This document shows, in pieces, positions 1-8,521 of a stretch of DNA of 64,000 nucleotides (the stretch's first letter is position 1; each line of letters starts with the position of its first letter). This stretch comes from Lutispora thermophila DSM 19022 (GTDB taxonomy: Bacteria; Bacillota; Clostridia; Lutisporales; Lutisporaceae), in the NCBI RefSeq assembly GCF_900142105.1, contig NZ_FQZS01000014.1:47547-111546 (forward strand). Reading direction: 5' to 3'. The notes beneath the pieces were generated by a model. The model did no database searches and was not told where the DNA came from. It saw nothing but the letters and a program-made list of their open reading frames with translations. A program made the translations under genes and the position numbers.

Positions 1-40
1 TTATTAAAATTATCTAAACAGCTTGGTAAAGTAATTTTTC

Positions 41-69
41 TTGACAAAACATACTTTGCTTTGTATAAT
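41..69 (+). promoter_or_regulatory. SigA promoter of the DUF177-rpmF operon
   Basis: A perfect -35 TTGACA (41-46) and a perfect -10 TATAAT (64-69) are separated by the optimal 17 bp. Transcription would start about 30 bases before the ATG at 100. Confidence 0.9.
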
Positions 70-99
70 AAAATCTGTCAATTATGCTGAGGTGGTTTA

Positions 100-603
100 A
101 TGGAAGTAAATATAGCTGATATCTTGAAAAATGAAGGCTTTAAAAAGGATTTTTATTTTTTTGAAGATATTCAGAATAGAGATATTCAATTTTATGGAGA
201 GAAGATACGCATCACAGAGCCTGTAAAAGTTCAAGGTTATGCAGTAAATTATGAAGGAAAAATCAGAGTGTGTATTAATATTAGAACAAAGATATTGAGA
301 ACTTGTTCCAGATGTCTTGGTTCGTTTTATGAAGAAGCTGATTATGATGCCGAGTATGTTTTTGTAAAAACCTCTGAAAAGCCAGATGAAGATGTGTATC
401 TGATCAAGGGAGATACAATATCCCTGGATAGTATAGTGATAGATGAAATAGCTTCTCAAATGACCATGAAACCACTATGTAAAACAGACTGCAAGGGGTT
501 ATGCCCTAAATGCGGTAAGAATAAAAACATTCATGATTGCAATTGTAAGTTTGAAGAAGTTGATCCTAGGCTGCAGATATTGAGCAGCTTTCTTGAGAAA
601 TAA
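100..603 (+). CDS. DUF177 (YceD family) metal-binding protein
   Basis: The 167-residue product belongs to the DUF177/YceD family, which almost always precedes rpmF and is linked in other bacteria to 23S rRNA and ribosome metabolism. Cys69 and Cys72 form a first CxxC pair. A second cluster (Cys127, 131, 135, 138, 147, 149) near the C-terminus could bind zinc. The ATG at 100 has a good GAGGTGG ribosome-binding site at 89-95. It is first gene of a two-gene operon and ends 16 bases before rpmF. The family assignment is firm; the exact molecular role is not settled. Confidence 0.85.
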   Translation: MEVNIADILKNEGFKKDFYFFEDIQNRDIQFYGEKIRITEPVKVQGYAVNYEGKIRVCINIRTKILRTCSRCLGSFYEEADYDAEYVFVKTSEKPDEDVYLIKGDTISLDSIVIDEIASQMTMKPLCKTDCKGLCPKCGKNKNIHDCNCKFEEVDPRLQILSSFLEK

Positions 604-619
604 TAAGGAGGTGCTGAGA

Positions 620-799
620 TTGGGTCTACCTAAAAGAAAAATCTCTAAGTCCAGAAGAGATAAAAGAAGAGCAAATTGGAAACTTGATATGCCAGGACTT
701 GTTGAGTGCCCTCAATGCCATGAGCTCAAATTACCTCATAGAGTATGCAAATCCTGTGGGTATTATAAAAATAGAACGGTTTTAGAAGTAGGAGAATAA
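620..799 (+). CDS. rpmF: 50S ribosomal protein L32
   Basis: The 59-residue product begins GLPKRKISKSRRDKRR after the initiator, the typical basic N-terminus of L32, and carries the zinc-ribbon type CPQC and CKSC pairs. The longer in-frame ATG at 593 lies inside the upstream gene. The TTG at 620, preceded by AGGAGGTG at 605-612, gives the normal family length and is chosen as the start. L32 is a structural protein of the large subunit. A terminator follows directly. Confidence 0.93.
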   Translation: MGLPKRKISKSRRDKRRANWKLDMPGLVECPQCHELKLPHRVCKSCGYYKNRTVLEVGE

Positions 800-805
800 T
801 TTATA

Positions 806-840
806 TAACAGCGGAAAGATGCCGCTGTTATTATTTTTTT
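806..840 (+). terminator. Rho-independent terminator after rpmF
   Basis: A 9-bp perfect stem (806-814 with 822-830, containing AACAGCGG/CCGCTGTT) with a 7-base loop is followed by a T-rich run to 840. Confidence 0.9.
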
Positions 841-851
841 TGAATTTACTC

Positions 852-881
852 TTGCATTGAAGTAGGATTATGATATATACT
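852..881 (+). promoter_or_regulatory. Candidate SigA promoter of the fapR-fab operon
   Basis: TTGCAT (852-857) and TATACT (876-881) are spaced by 18 bp. The predicted start, about 888, falls inside the FapR-like operator, the arrangement expected for repression. Alternative -10 hexamers overlap here, so the exact position is uncertain. Confidence 0.55.
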
Positions 882-886
882 TGATA

Positions 887-903
887 TTAGTAGCAGGTAC
901 TAT
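887..903 (+). promoter_or_regulatory. FapR-like operator
   Basis: TTAGTA (887-892), five bases, then TACTAT (898-903) form an inverted repeat whose TAGTA/TACTA halves are exact. This resembles the known FapR box in spacing and sequence. It lies 28 bases before fapR itself, consistent with autoregulation of the lipid operon. Confidence 0.7.
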
Positions 904-930
904 ATTTAGATAGTATAAGGAGGTACCCAT

Positions 931-1500
931 ATGAAAAAGGGACTGGGAAAAAGGGAAAGGCAGAAGGCTCTTTTGAACAAAATCCAAGAAGATCCCTTTT
1001 TAACAGACGAAGAGCTTTCTGAACTTTTTGATGTAAGCATCCAGACTATTAGGTTGGATCGTCTGGAATTAGGGATACCTGAGCTAAGAGAAAGAATAAA
1101 GAATGTAGCAGAGAATAACCATCTCAAGGTTAAATCAATTACAGGAAAAGAAATAGTTGGAGAATTGCTGGATCTTAATCTTGGAGTTAGCGGCATATCT
1201 CTGTTGGAGACAGATATGAGCATGGCTTTTGAGAAGACAAATGTTGTAAGAGGAAGTCATATTTTTGCTCAGGCCGAATCACTTGCAATTGCTGTAATAG
1301 ATGCTAATGTTGCTTTAATAGGTGTAGCAAATATAAAATACAAAAACCCAGTTTTTGCAGGGGATAAGTTAATTGCAAAGGCCGAAGTTGTAAGAACTAG
1401 AGGAAATAAATATTTTGTTTGGGTGTTTATAAAAGTGAAAAATATTGAGGTATTCAGAGGAAAATTCATATTAGTATCATTTAATCGTAAGGAGGAGTAG
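931..1500 (+). CDS. fapR: Malonyl-CoA-responsive lipid synthesis repressor FapR
   Basis: The 189-residue length and the layout match FapR: a DeoR-like helix-turn-helix at about residues 24-45, a linker helix, and a hot-dog fold effector domain from about residue 75 that resembles thioesterases. FapR represses fatty acid and phospholipid genes and is released by malonyl-CoA or malonyl-ACP. The gene heads the plsX-fab operon, and a matching operator lies just upstream. The start ATG at 931 follows AAGGAGGT. Family membership is well supported; ligand response is inferred from the family. Confidence 0.93.
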   Translation: MKKGLGKRERQKALLNKIQEDPFLTDEELSELFDVSIQTIRLDRLELGIPELRERIKNVAENNHLKVKSITGKEIVGELLDLNLGVSGISLLETDMSMAFEKTNVVRGSHIFAQAESLAIAVIDANVALIGVANIKYKNPVFAGDKLIAKAEVVRTRGNKYFVWVFIKVKNIEVFRGKFILVSFNRKEE

Positions 1501-1503
1501 AAC

Positions 1504-2514
1504 ATGAAGATTGCCATTGATGCCATGGGTGGTGACAATGCACCAAAAGCAGTTGTTGAAGGGTGTATTGACACAGCTAATGAATATGATATCGAGATTT
1601 TTTTGATAGGCAATGAAAAAGAAGTTGAAAAATATTTGAATGGAGTAAATCCAACAAAAGGGAAAATACATATTGTACATGCAGATGAAGTAATTACAGG
1701 TGAAGATACACCTGTTCAGGCTATTAAGCAGAAAAAGAATTCATCAATGGTTGTAGGTTTAAAAATGGTGAAAGATGGAGAGTGCGATGCATTTCTTTCT
1801 GCGGGAAACACCGGTGCCTTTCTAGCAGGGGCGCTTCTTAAAGTAGGAAGGATAAAAGGTATTGATAGACCTGCTCTGGCACCATTGTTACCAACAGAAA
1901 AAGGTGTATGCATGTTAATAGATGCTGGTGCCAATATGGATTGTAAGCCAAAGAATTTATTACAGTTTGCAATAATGGGAGCCATATATATGGAGAAAGT
2001 TGAAGGGATTTTGTCCCCAAGGGTAGGATTGCTCAATGTAGGAACAGAAGAAGGCAAAGGTAATGATTTGACTAAGCAAAGTTATGAGTTGTTAAAAAAC
2101 AGCAGCTTAAACTTTGTAGGTAATGTAGAAGCTAGGGATATATTCTCAGGTGCTTGTGATGTATTGGTATGTGATGGATTTGCAGGAAATGTGGTCCTAA
2201 AAAATACAGAAGGGTTGGCTTCAACAATTTTTAGTCTGTTGAAAGAAGAACTGATGAAATCAACCAAATCTAAATTTGGTGCTTTGCTATTGAAGGACAG
2301 TTTTAAGAGTTTTAAAAAGAGATTTGATTATAAAGAATATGGTGGTGCACCTTTTTTAGGTATTGACGGTATTATGATAAAAGCCCATGGAAGTTCAGAC
2401 AGTAGGGCAATAAAGAATGCTATAAGGCAGGCAAAATTGCTTTATGATAATGGCTGTATAGATAGAATAGCAATGGACTTAAAAGATACAGGAGTGAATG
2501 ATGTTGAACAGTGA
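1504..2514 (+). CDS. plsX: Phosphate acyltransferase PlsX
   Basis: The 336-residue product starts with the PlsX hallmark KIAIDAMGGDNAP and carries SAGNTGAFLAG and GAPFLGIDG motifs. PlsX converts acyl-ACP to acyl-phosphate, the donor for PlsY in phospholipid synthesis, at the inner face of the membrane. It starts 3 bases after fapR with AAGGAGGAG as ribosome-binding site and overlaps fabH, so it is translationally linked to both. Confidence 0.95.
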   Translation: MKIAIDAMGGDNAPKAVVEGCIDTANEYDIEIFLIGNEKEVEKYLNGVNPTKGKIHIVHADEVITGEDTPVQAIKQKKNSSMVVGLKMVKDGECDAFLSAGNTGAFLAGALLKVGRIKGIDRPALAPLLPTEKGVCMLIDAGANMDCKPKNLLQFAIMGAIYMEKVEGILSPRVGLLNVGTEEGKGNDLTKQSYELLKNSSLNFVGNVEARDIFSGACDVLVCDGFAGNVVLKNTEGLASTIFSLLKEELMKSTKSKFGALLLKDSFKSFKKRFDYKEYGGAPFLGIDGIMIKAHGSSDSRAIKNAIRQAKLLYDNGCIDRIAMDLKDTGVNDVEQ

Positions 2515-3499
2515 AATAAGGGCAGCAGGTATTATCGGTACAGGGAGCTATTTACCTGATATAGTACTGACCAATGGATATTTTGAAGAAAGGCTTGATA
2601 CCAGTGATGAATGGATCGTATCAAGAACAGGTATACGAGAAAGAAGAAAAGCGGATGATTGTATAGCTGCTTCTGATATGGCTACTTATGCTGCATTGAA
2701 GGCCATAGAAGATGCAAATGTTGCTCCAGAAGACATAGATATGATTATTGTGGCTACAGTAACTCCGGATATGCTTTTTCCTTCCACTGCATGTATTGTA
2801 CAAAAGAATATCGGCGCAATAAATGCTTCAGCTTTTGATATCAGCGCAGCATGTTCAGGATTTATCTATGGATTAAGCATAGCAGAGAAATTTATCAAGG
2901 CTGGAAATGCAAAATATATTTTGGTAATTGGTGCAGAAGCTCTATCAAAAATTACTGATTACAGTGATAGAAACACATGTATATTGTTTGGTGATGGTGC
3001 AGGTGCAGCAGTGGTAGCAAAAGTGGAGGAAAGCATGGGGATTTTGGCTGCATATACAGGTTCTGATGGCAGAGGAGGAGAACTGCTTAAACTTCCTGCT
3101 GGAGGATCAAGGCTCCCTGCTTCTTGCGAAACAATAAAAAATTCATTGCATTTTGTAAAAATGGATGGTTCGGAAGTGTTCAAGTTTGCAATAAAAATAA
3201 TGGGAGAGGCTGCAGAAAAAGCATTGGAAATGTGCGGGCTGAATAAGGAAGATATTGATTACTTAATACCACACCAAGCGAACATTCGGATAATTGAATC
3301 TGCAACTAAAAGATTGAAGATTCCTCAGGATAAGGTGTTTATAAATATAGATAAATATGGGAATATGTCGGCAGCTTCTATTGCTGTAGCTTTAGATGAA
3401 GCAAATAAAGCAAAAAAATTGAATAAAGGAGATATAGTTGTCCTGGTGGGTTTTGGAGGAGGTTTAACTTGGGGAGCTGTTGTTTTGAAATGGGCTTAA
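2501..3499 (+). CDS. fabH: 3-oxoacyl-ACP synthase III (FabH)
   Basis: FabH condenses acetyl- or branched acyl-CoA with malonyl-ACP to start fatty acid synthesis. The active-site Cys lies in DISAACSGF (about residue 118), the His in IPHQAN (about 255), and the Asn in GNMSAASI. Two tandem ATGs (2498, 2501) overlap the end of plsX; 2501 has the better spacing from GGAG at 2491. The product is 332 residues, normal for the family. Confidence 0.95.
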   Translation: MLNSEIRAAGIIGTGSYLPDIVLTNGYFEERLDTSDEWIVSRTGIRERRKADDCIAASDMATYAALKAIEDANVAPEDIDMIIVATVTPDMLFPSTACIVQKNIGAINASAFDISAACSGFIYGLSIAEKFIKAGNAKYILVIGAEALSKITDYSDRNTCILFGDGAGAAVVAKVEESMGILAAYTGSDGRGGELLKLPAGGSRLPASCETIKNSLHFVKMDGSEVFKFAIKIMGEAAEKALEMCGLNKEDIDYLIPHQANIRIIESATKRLKIPQDKVFINIDKYGNMSAASIAVALDEANKAKKLNKGDIVVLVGFGGGLTWGAVVLKWA

Positions 3500-3515
3500 T
3501 ACTGGAGGAGTGTAT

Positions 3516-4475
3516 ATGATAAGAACAAAACTTTGTGATCTATTAAATATTCAGTACCCAATAATTCAAGGAGGAATGGCCTGGGTTGCAACTGCAGAGC
3601 TTGCAGCAGCTGTTTCAAATGCAGGAGGGCTTGGTATAATTGGATCAGGTAATGCTCCAGCTGAAGTTATAAGAAAAGAAATAAAAAAGATTAGAAGCTT
3701 AACAGATAAGCCTTATGGTGTGAATATAATGCTCCTATCACCTTTTGTGGAGGAAATAATGGATTTGGTATGTGAAGAAGAAGTTCCGGTTATCACTACA
3801 GGAGCAGGCAATCCCGGGAAATATATTCCAAAGCTTAAAGAGAGAGGTATAAAAGTTTTGCCTGTAGTTCCATCAGTGGCTCTTGCAAGGAAAATGGAAC
3901 AAGTTGGGGCAGATGCAGTTATTGCAGAGGGCACAGAAGCTGGTGGTCATATTGGAGAACTAACTACTATGGTTTTGGTACCTCAGATAGTAGATGCTGT
4001 GAAAATACCTGTTATAGCTGCAGGAGGCATAGGTGATGGAAGGGGACTATTGGCTGCACTGAGTCTAGGGGCTCAAGGGATTCAATTGGGTACGGTGTTT
4101 GTATGTTCAGTAGAATGTACAGTTCATGAGAATTATAAGAATGCCATTGTCAAAGCAGGCGATAGAGGAACTGTTGTAACAGGCAGAGCCACTGGTCATC
4201 CTGTGAGGATAATTAAAAATAAGCTGTATAGGGAGTTTGAGAAGCTTGAAAAATCTGGAGCAACAGTTGAAGATATCGAAAAGCTAGGTATAGGCAGGCT
4301 AAGGATGGCCTGTGTGGATGGAGATACAGATATGGGTTCTGTAATGGCAGGTCAGATAAGCGGTTTAATAAAAGAGATAAAACCAGCAAAAGAAATAATT
4401 AATTCTATTATTGCACAATGTGATTCTACAATTGATGGATTAAATAATATTGTCAGAGGTGATAATCAGAAGTGA
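3516..4475 (+). CDS. fabK: Enoyl-ACP reductase II (FMN-dependent, FabK)
   Basis: The product is a 319-residue TIM-barrel flavoprotein of the 2-nitropropane dioxygenase/FabK family. It shows IQGGMAWVA at the N-terminus, EGTEAGGHIGE, and the phosphate-binding AAGGIGDGRG. In the fab operon it is best read as FabK, the last reductase of each elongation cycle, replacing FabI. ATG 3516 follows GGAGGAG (3504-3510); the in-frame GTG at 3510 overlaps that site and is less likely. It overlaps fabD by four bases. Confidence 0.92.
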   Translation: MIRTKLCDLLNIQYPIIQGGMAWVATAELAAAVSNAGGLGIIGSGNAPAEVIRKEIKKIRSLTDKPYGVNIMLLSPFVEEIMDLVCEEEVPVITTGAGNPGKYIPKLKERGIKVLPVVPSVALARKMEQVGADAVIAEGTEAGGHIGELTTMVLVPQIVDAVKIPVIAAGGIGDGRGLLAALSLGAQGIQLGTVFVCSVECTVHENYKNAIVKAGDRGTVVTGRATGHPVRIIKNKLYREFEKLEKSGATVEDIEKLGIGRLRMACVDGDTDMGSVMAGQISGLIKEIKPAKEIINSIIAQCDSTIDGLNNIVRGDNQK

Positions 4476-5431
4476 AACACTTGATTAAGATAGCATGTAT
4501 TTTTCCAGGGCAAGGAGCTCAATATGTGGGAATGGGTAAAGAAGTTGCAAACAATTTTAAGGAAGCAATGGATATATTTGATAAAGCAAGTGACATTTTA
4601 GGAATAGATATGAAAAGACTATGCTTCGAAGGAGATGAAGAAGAACTTAAAAAGACGGAGAATACACAACCTTCAATTTTAACAACCAGTGTAGCTTTAT
4701 TGGAAATTCTAAAATTAAAAGGTGTGGAACCTGCAATGGTGGCTGGCTTAAGCTTAGGAGAGTATTCGGCGCTTGTTGCTTCCAAGGCTATATCCTTTGA
4801 GGATGCAGTAGCAGTTGTTAAGAAGAGAGGAAAGTTCATGCAAGAAGCTGTACCTGAGGGAGTGGGATCTATGGCTGCAGTAATGGGAGTGGATAGGACA
4901 GAAATCAATGACTGTCTTAGAATGGCATCAGGCTATGGTGTTGTTGAAACAGCTAATTATAATTGTCCTAGGCAGGTAGTTATATCTGGGCATACAAGAG
5001 CTGTTGAAATAGCATGTAGTCTTTTGAAAGAGAGAGGAGCAAAGAAAGTTAAGATACTACCTGTAAGTGCTCCCTTTCACTCAAGCTTGTTAAAAAGTGC
5101 AGGAGAAAAATTGTCTGAAGAATTGGATAAGATCAGATTCAATGATATGGATATTCCTGTTATATCAAATGTGAATGCCCAGATAATCAAGGATAAATAT
5201 GAAATAAAGAAATTGCTTGTAGAACAGGTTAGTTCTTCCGTATTATGGGAAGACAGCGTTAGGAACATGATAGAGCAAGGCGTAGATACTTTTATAGAAG
5301 TAGGTCCTGGCAAATCCCTATCAGCCTTTGTTAAGAAGATCGATAAGAATGTATCTGTATATAATGTTGAAGACCTAGAGTCTTTGAATAACACAATAGA
5401 ATGTATCAGGGAGAGGTTAGAATGCAATTAA
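4472..5431 (+). CDS. fabD: Malonyl-CoA:ACP transacylase
   Basis: The 319-residue acyltransferase has the FPGQGAQ motif, the nucleophilic Ser94 in GLSLGEYSA, and a catalytic His in SAPFHSS (about residue 203). It loads malonate onto ACP for chain elongation. The GTG start overlaps the fabK stop as GTGA, suggesting coupled translation. The C-terminus overlaps fabG by ten bases. Confidence 0.94.
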   Translation: MKHLIKIACIFPGQGAQYVGMGKEVANNFKEAMDIFDKASDILGIDMKRLCFEGDEEELKKTENTQPSILTTSVALLEILKLKGVEPAMVAGLSLGEYSALVASKAISFEDAVAVVKKRGKFMQEAVPEGVGSMAAVMGVDRTEINDCLRMASGYGVVETANYNCPRQVVISGHTRAVEIACSLLKERGAKKVKILPVSAPFHSSLLKSAGEKLSEELDKIRFNDMDIPVISNVNAQIIKDKYEIKKLLVEQVSSSVLWEDSVRNMIEQGVDTFIEVGPGKSLSAFVKKIDKNVSVYNVEDLESLNNTIECIRERLECN

Positions 5432-6165
5432 AGGGTAAAACTGCAATTATAACAGGGGCCTCAAGAGGTATAGGAAGAGCTATTGCTCTTAGCTTTGCAA
5501 AGGCTGGTGCCAATGTGGCAATAAACTACTCAAGCAGTCATATTGCCGCGCAAGAGGTTGTCAATGAAGCCATTAAATATGGTGTAAAGGCAGAAGTTAT
5601 CAAAGCAGATGTATCTGACTATCTAGAAGTAGAAAATTTAATAGAGAGAGTATTAAATGAATATGGAAGCATAGATATATTAGTAAATAACGCAGGAATA
5701 ACAAAGGATAATCTTCTTTTAAGAATGACTGAAGAAGACTTTGATAAAGTTATGAACATAAATATGAAAGGAACCTTCAATTTTACTAAAGCTGTAAGTA
5801 AAGTCATGGTAAAACAAAGAAAAGGAAAAATAATCAATATAGCTTCTGTTGTAGGCATAATAGGAAATGCGGGACAATCCAATTATGCTGCAGCAAAAGC
5901 AGGTATAATAGGTTTTACCAAATCAGTTGCAAAAGAGCTAGGCTCAAGAGGAATTAACGTAAATGCTATAGCTCCAGGTTTTATTGAAACAGACATGACT
6001 GCTGTACTTTCAGATAAGATAAGAGAGCAATTTACCAATACCATACCACTGAAAAGGCCAGGAAAACCTGAGGACGTAGCAAATGCAGCATTATTTTTAG
6101 CGTCTGACTATTCGGATTATATTACAGGCCAAGTATTAAATATTGACGGTGGAATGGTTATGTAA
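5422..6165 (+). CDS. fabG: 3-oxoacyl-ACP reductase
   Basis: This short-chain dehydrogenase of 247 residues performs the NADPH-dependent ketoreduction step. It has TGASRGIG (11-18), NNAG (89-92), and the tetrad Asn114, Ser142, Tyr155, Lys159. The ATG at 5422 follows GGGAGAGG and gives the usual length; an upstream in-frame ATG at 5401 lies inside fabD. The C-terminus GQVLNIDGGMVM is typical of FabG. Confidence 0.95.
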   Translation: MQLKGKTAIITGASRGIGRAIALSFAKAGANVAINYSSSHIAAQEVVNEAIKYGVKAEVIKADVSDYLEVENLIERVLNEYGSIDILVNNAGITKDNLLLRMTEEDFDKVMNINMKGTFNFTKAVSKVMVKQRKGKIINIASVVGIIGNAGQSNYAAAKAGIIGFTKSVAKELGSRGINVNAIAPGFIETDMTAVLSDKIREQFTNTIPLKRPGKPEDVANAALFLASDYSDYITGQVLNIDGGMVM

Positions 6166-6203
6166 TATTATCATAGTATAATCTCTGAAGGGAGGTGAGA
6201 CTT

Positions 6204-6431
6204 ATGATTTTTGAGAAAGTGCAGGAAAAGATTGCTGAGCAACTCGGCATAGATACTGATGATATTACTATGGAGTCTTCCTTCATTGAAGATTTAGGGG
6301 CAGATTCACTGGATATAGTGGAATTGTTAATGGCTCTTGAAGAAGAATTTGATATAGAAATACCTGATGAGGAAGCAGAAAAACTTGTAACTGTAGGCGA
6401 TGTAGTTGACTACATAAAGAATAATCAATAA
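6204..6431 (+). CDS. acpP: Acyl carrier protein
   Basis: The 75-residue acidic four-helix protein carries Ser35 in GADSLD, the attachment site for 4'-phosphopantetheine. It shuttles growing acyl chains among the Fab enzymes. The strong GGAGGTGAG ribosome-binding site at 6191-6199 supports the ATG at 6204 and fits the high expression of ACP. A terminator-like hairpin follows. Confidence 0.96.
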   Translation: MIFEKVQEKIAEQLGIDTDDITMESSFIEDLGADSLDIVELLMALEEEFDIEIPDEEAEKLVTVGDVVDYIKNNQ

Positions 6432-6451
6432 AAAAAGAATAATTATGATAA

Positions 6452-6481
6452 AGAAGTCCCGTTAATAGGGACTTCTTTTTT
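6452..6481 (+). terminator. Terminator or attenuator between acpP and fabF
   Basis: A 9-bp perfect stem, AGAAGTCCC (6452-6460) with GGGACTTCT (6468-6476), has a 7-base loop and runs into T residues. It lies inside the operon, so it probably causes partial termination that favours acpP over fabF. Confidence 0.8.
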
Positions 6482-6513
6482 ACAATATAATAATTTTTAA
6501 GGAGAGGAATACA

Positions 6514-7755
6514 ATGAATAAGAAGAGGGTTGTTATTACAGGATTAGGGATTATCTCTCCCATTGGCATAGGAAAAAATGCCTTTTTTACAGGTTTAAAG
6601 GAAGGACAATCTGGTGTAGACAAAATAACTAAATTTGATACTGAAGGACTGGATGTAAAAATAGCTGCGGAGGTAAGGAACTTTGATCCTCTAGATTTCA
6701 TTGATAAAAAAGAAGTAAAAAGAATGGATAGATATACCCAGTTTGCAGTTGCAGCTTCAAAAATGGCTGTTGAAGATGCTTCTTTGAATGTTGGTGCCTT
6801 GGATCAGGATAGATTTGGAGTATGTATTGGCTCTGGAATAGGCGGATTGGAAACCTTAGAAAATCAGTATAATGTTATGAAAGATAAGGGACCAGGTAGA
6901 GTCAGCCCATTTTTTATACCAATGATGATATCTAATATTGCTGCTGGATATATATCAATGACTTTTAATGCAAAAGGACCAAACATGACTATCGTTACGG
7001 CATGCGCTTCAGCAACTAATGCAATTGGAGAGGCATACAATATAATAAAAAGAAATGATGCAGATATAATGATCACAGGAGGTGCAGAGGCTTCTATTAC
7101 TCCTCTAGCTATTGCAGGATTCTGTTCAATGAAAGCTTTATCACAAAGAAATGAAGAACCTAAGAAAGCTTCAAGACCTTTTGATAAAGAAAGAGATGGA
7201 TTTATCATGGGGGAAGGTGCTGGCATACTTATACTAGAAGATCTCGAACATGCAATAAGAAGAGGAGCTAGAATATATGGAGAAGTAGTGGGATATGGAA
7301 CTACAGCTGATGCTTATCATATAACAGCACCTGCTCCGGAAGGAGAAGGTGCATATAAAGCCATGAAAAAAGCTGTTGAAGATGCGGGTATAGAACCGGG
7401 AGAGATTGATTATATCAATGCTCATGGTACTTCAACAGAGTTAAATGATAAATATGAAACAATGGCAATAAAAAAACTAATGGGTGATTATGCCTATAAT
7501 GTTATGATAAGTTCTACAAAGTCTATGACAGGTCATTTGCTAGGAGCAGCAGGAGGAGTAGAGGCTATAGCATGTATTATGGCCATAAGGGAAGGAATAG
7601 TACCTCCAACCATAAACTATGAAGTAAAGGATGAAAACTGTGATCTTGATTATGTGCCTAATTTTGCCAGAAAAGTAGCAGTAAACTACGCTATGTCAAA
7701 CTCCTTTGGTTTTGGAGGGCATAATGCATCAATAATATTGAAAAAATATATGTAA
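6514..7755 (+). CDS. fabF: 3-oxoacyl-ACP synthase II
   Basis: The 413-residue condensing enzyme elongates acyl-ACP with malonyl-ACP. It has the Cys-His-His triad: Cys164 in TACASATNA, His in [10 protein letters not shown] (about 304), and His in [12 protein letters not shown] (about 341). The ATG at 6514 follows AAGGAGAGG. No fabZ or acetyl-CoA carboxylase gene is present here, so these steps must be encoded elsewhere. Confidence 0.96.
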   Translation: MNKKRVVITGLGIISPIGIGKNAFFTGLKEGQSGVDKITKFDTEGLDVKIAAEVRNFDPLDFIDKKEVKRMDRYTQFAVAASKMAVEDASLNVGALDQDRFGVCIGSGIGGLETLENQYNVMKDKGPGRVSPFFIPMMISNIAAGYISMTFNAKGPNMTIVTACASATNAIGEAYNIIKRNDADIMITGGAEASITPLAIAGFCSMKALSQRNEEPKKASRPFDKERDGFIMGEGAGILILEDLEHAIRRGARIYGEVVGYGTTADAYHITAPAPEGEGAYKAMKKAVEDAGIEPGEIDYINAHGTSTELNDKYETMAIKKLMGDYAYNVMISSTKSMTGHLLGAAGGVEAIACIMAIREGIVPPTINYEVKDENCDLDYVPNFARKVAVNYAMSNSFGFGGHNASIILKKYM

Positions 7756-7810
7756 ATGTTATACTATAGTCGTGCAATCTGATATTAATTTTGAAAGGGA
7801 TAAAGGTATT

Positions 7811-8521
7811 ATGGATGATGTACGATTGAAATCCCTTCATGAATTTGAAGAGATTATAAACTATAAATTTTTGGATAAACAGCTTTTGAACACTGCTCTG
7901 ACTCATAGTTCTTATGCTCGTGGACAAGAGGATCATCAACCCTATAATGAGAGATTGGAGTTTCTAGGAGATTCCATACTATCAATGATAATAAGCTTTC
8001 ATCTCTTTAGTAGGTTAAAAGATATTTCTGAGGGGCAAATGACTAGGATAAGAGCCAATATAGTATGCGAGAAGTCTCTTTATGATATTGCAAAAAGACT
8101 AAAGATTGGGGATTATATTTACCTTAGCAAGGGAGAGGAAAACACCGGTGGACGAAAAAGAGTATCCATACTGGCAGATGCAGTGGAGGCCTTGATTGCA
8201 GCAATATATTTGGATGGAGGTATGGAAAAGGCAGAAAAATTTGTATTAACTGTTATGAAAGAAAATATAGAATCATCAATAAAAAACAGGATGTATAATG
8301 ATTATAAATCCTTTTTGCAAGAGTACGTTCAGAAACACAACATGGGGATAATTGAGTATAAATTGCTTTCAGAAAGAGGACCGGACCATTCTAAGGAATT
8401 CCAGATGGCAGTATTTTTAAATGACAAGCTCATCGGAGAAGGCACGGGAAAAAGCAAAAAGGATGCACAGCAATCCGCTGCCAGAAATGCGATTGCTTCT
8501 ATTGGTTTAATCCATGAGTAA
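7811..8521 (+). CDS. rnc: Ribonuclease III
   Basis: The signature NERLEFLGDSIL (about residues 46-57) carries the metal-binding acidic residues of the RNase III domain. The C-terminal third is a double-stranded RNA-binding domain ending in KSKKDAQQSAARNA. RNase III cleaves rRNA precursors and structured RNAs. An in-frame GTG at 7772 would add 13 residues. I prefer ATG 7811 because AAAGG lies just upstream and the 236-residue length is typical, but the start is not certain. Confidence 0.93.
   Translation: MDDVRLKSLHEFEEIINYKFLDKQLLNTALTHSSYARGQEDHQPYNERLEFLGDSILSMIISFHLFSRLKDISEGQMTRIRANIVCEKSLYDIAKRLKIGDYIYLSKGEENTGGRKRVSILADAVEALIAAIYLDGGMEKAEKFVLTVMKENIESSIKNRMYNDYKSFLQEYVQKHNMGIIEYKLLSERGPDHSKEFQMAVFLNDKLIGEGTGKSKKDAQQSAARNAIASIGLIHE

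Noticed and set aside
1..90. Open reading in frame 1 from the window edge to a TGA at 88-90
   Set aside because: It runs through a perfect SigA promoter and has no recognisable sequence; it could be the tail of an upstream gene but cannot be supported.
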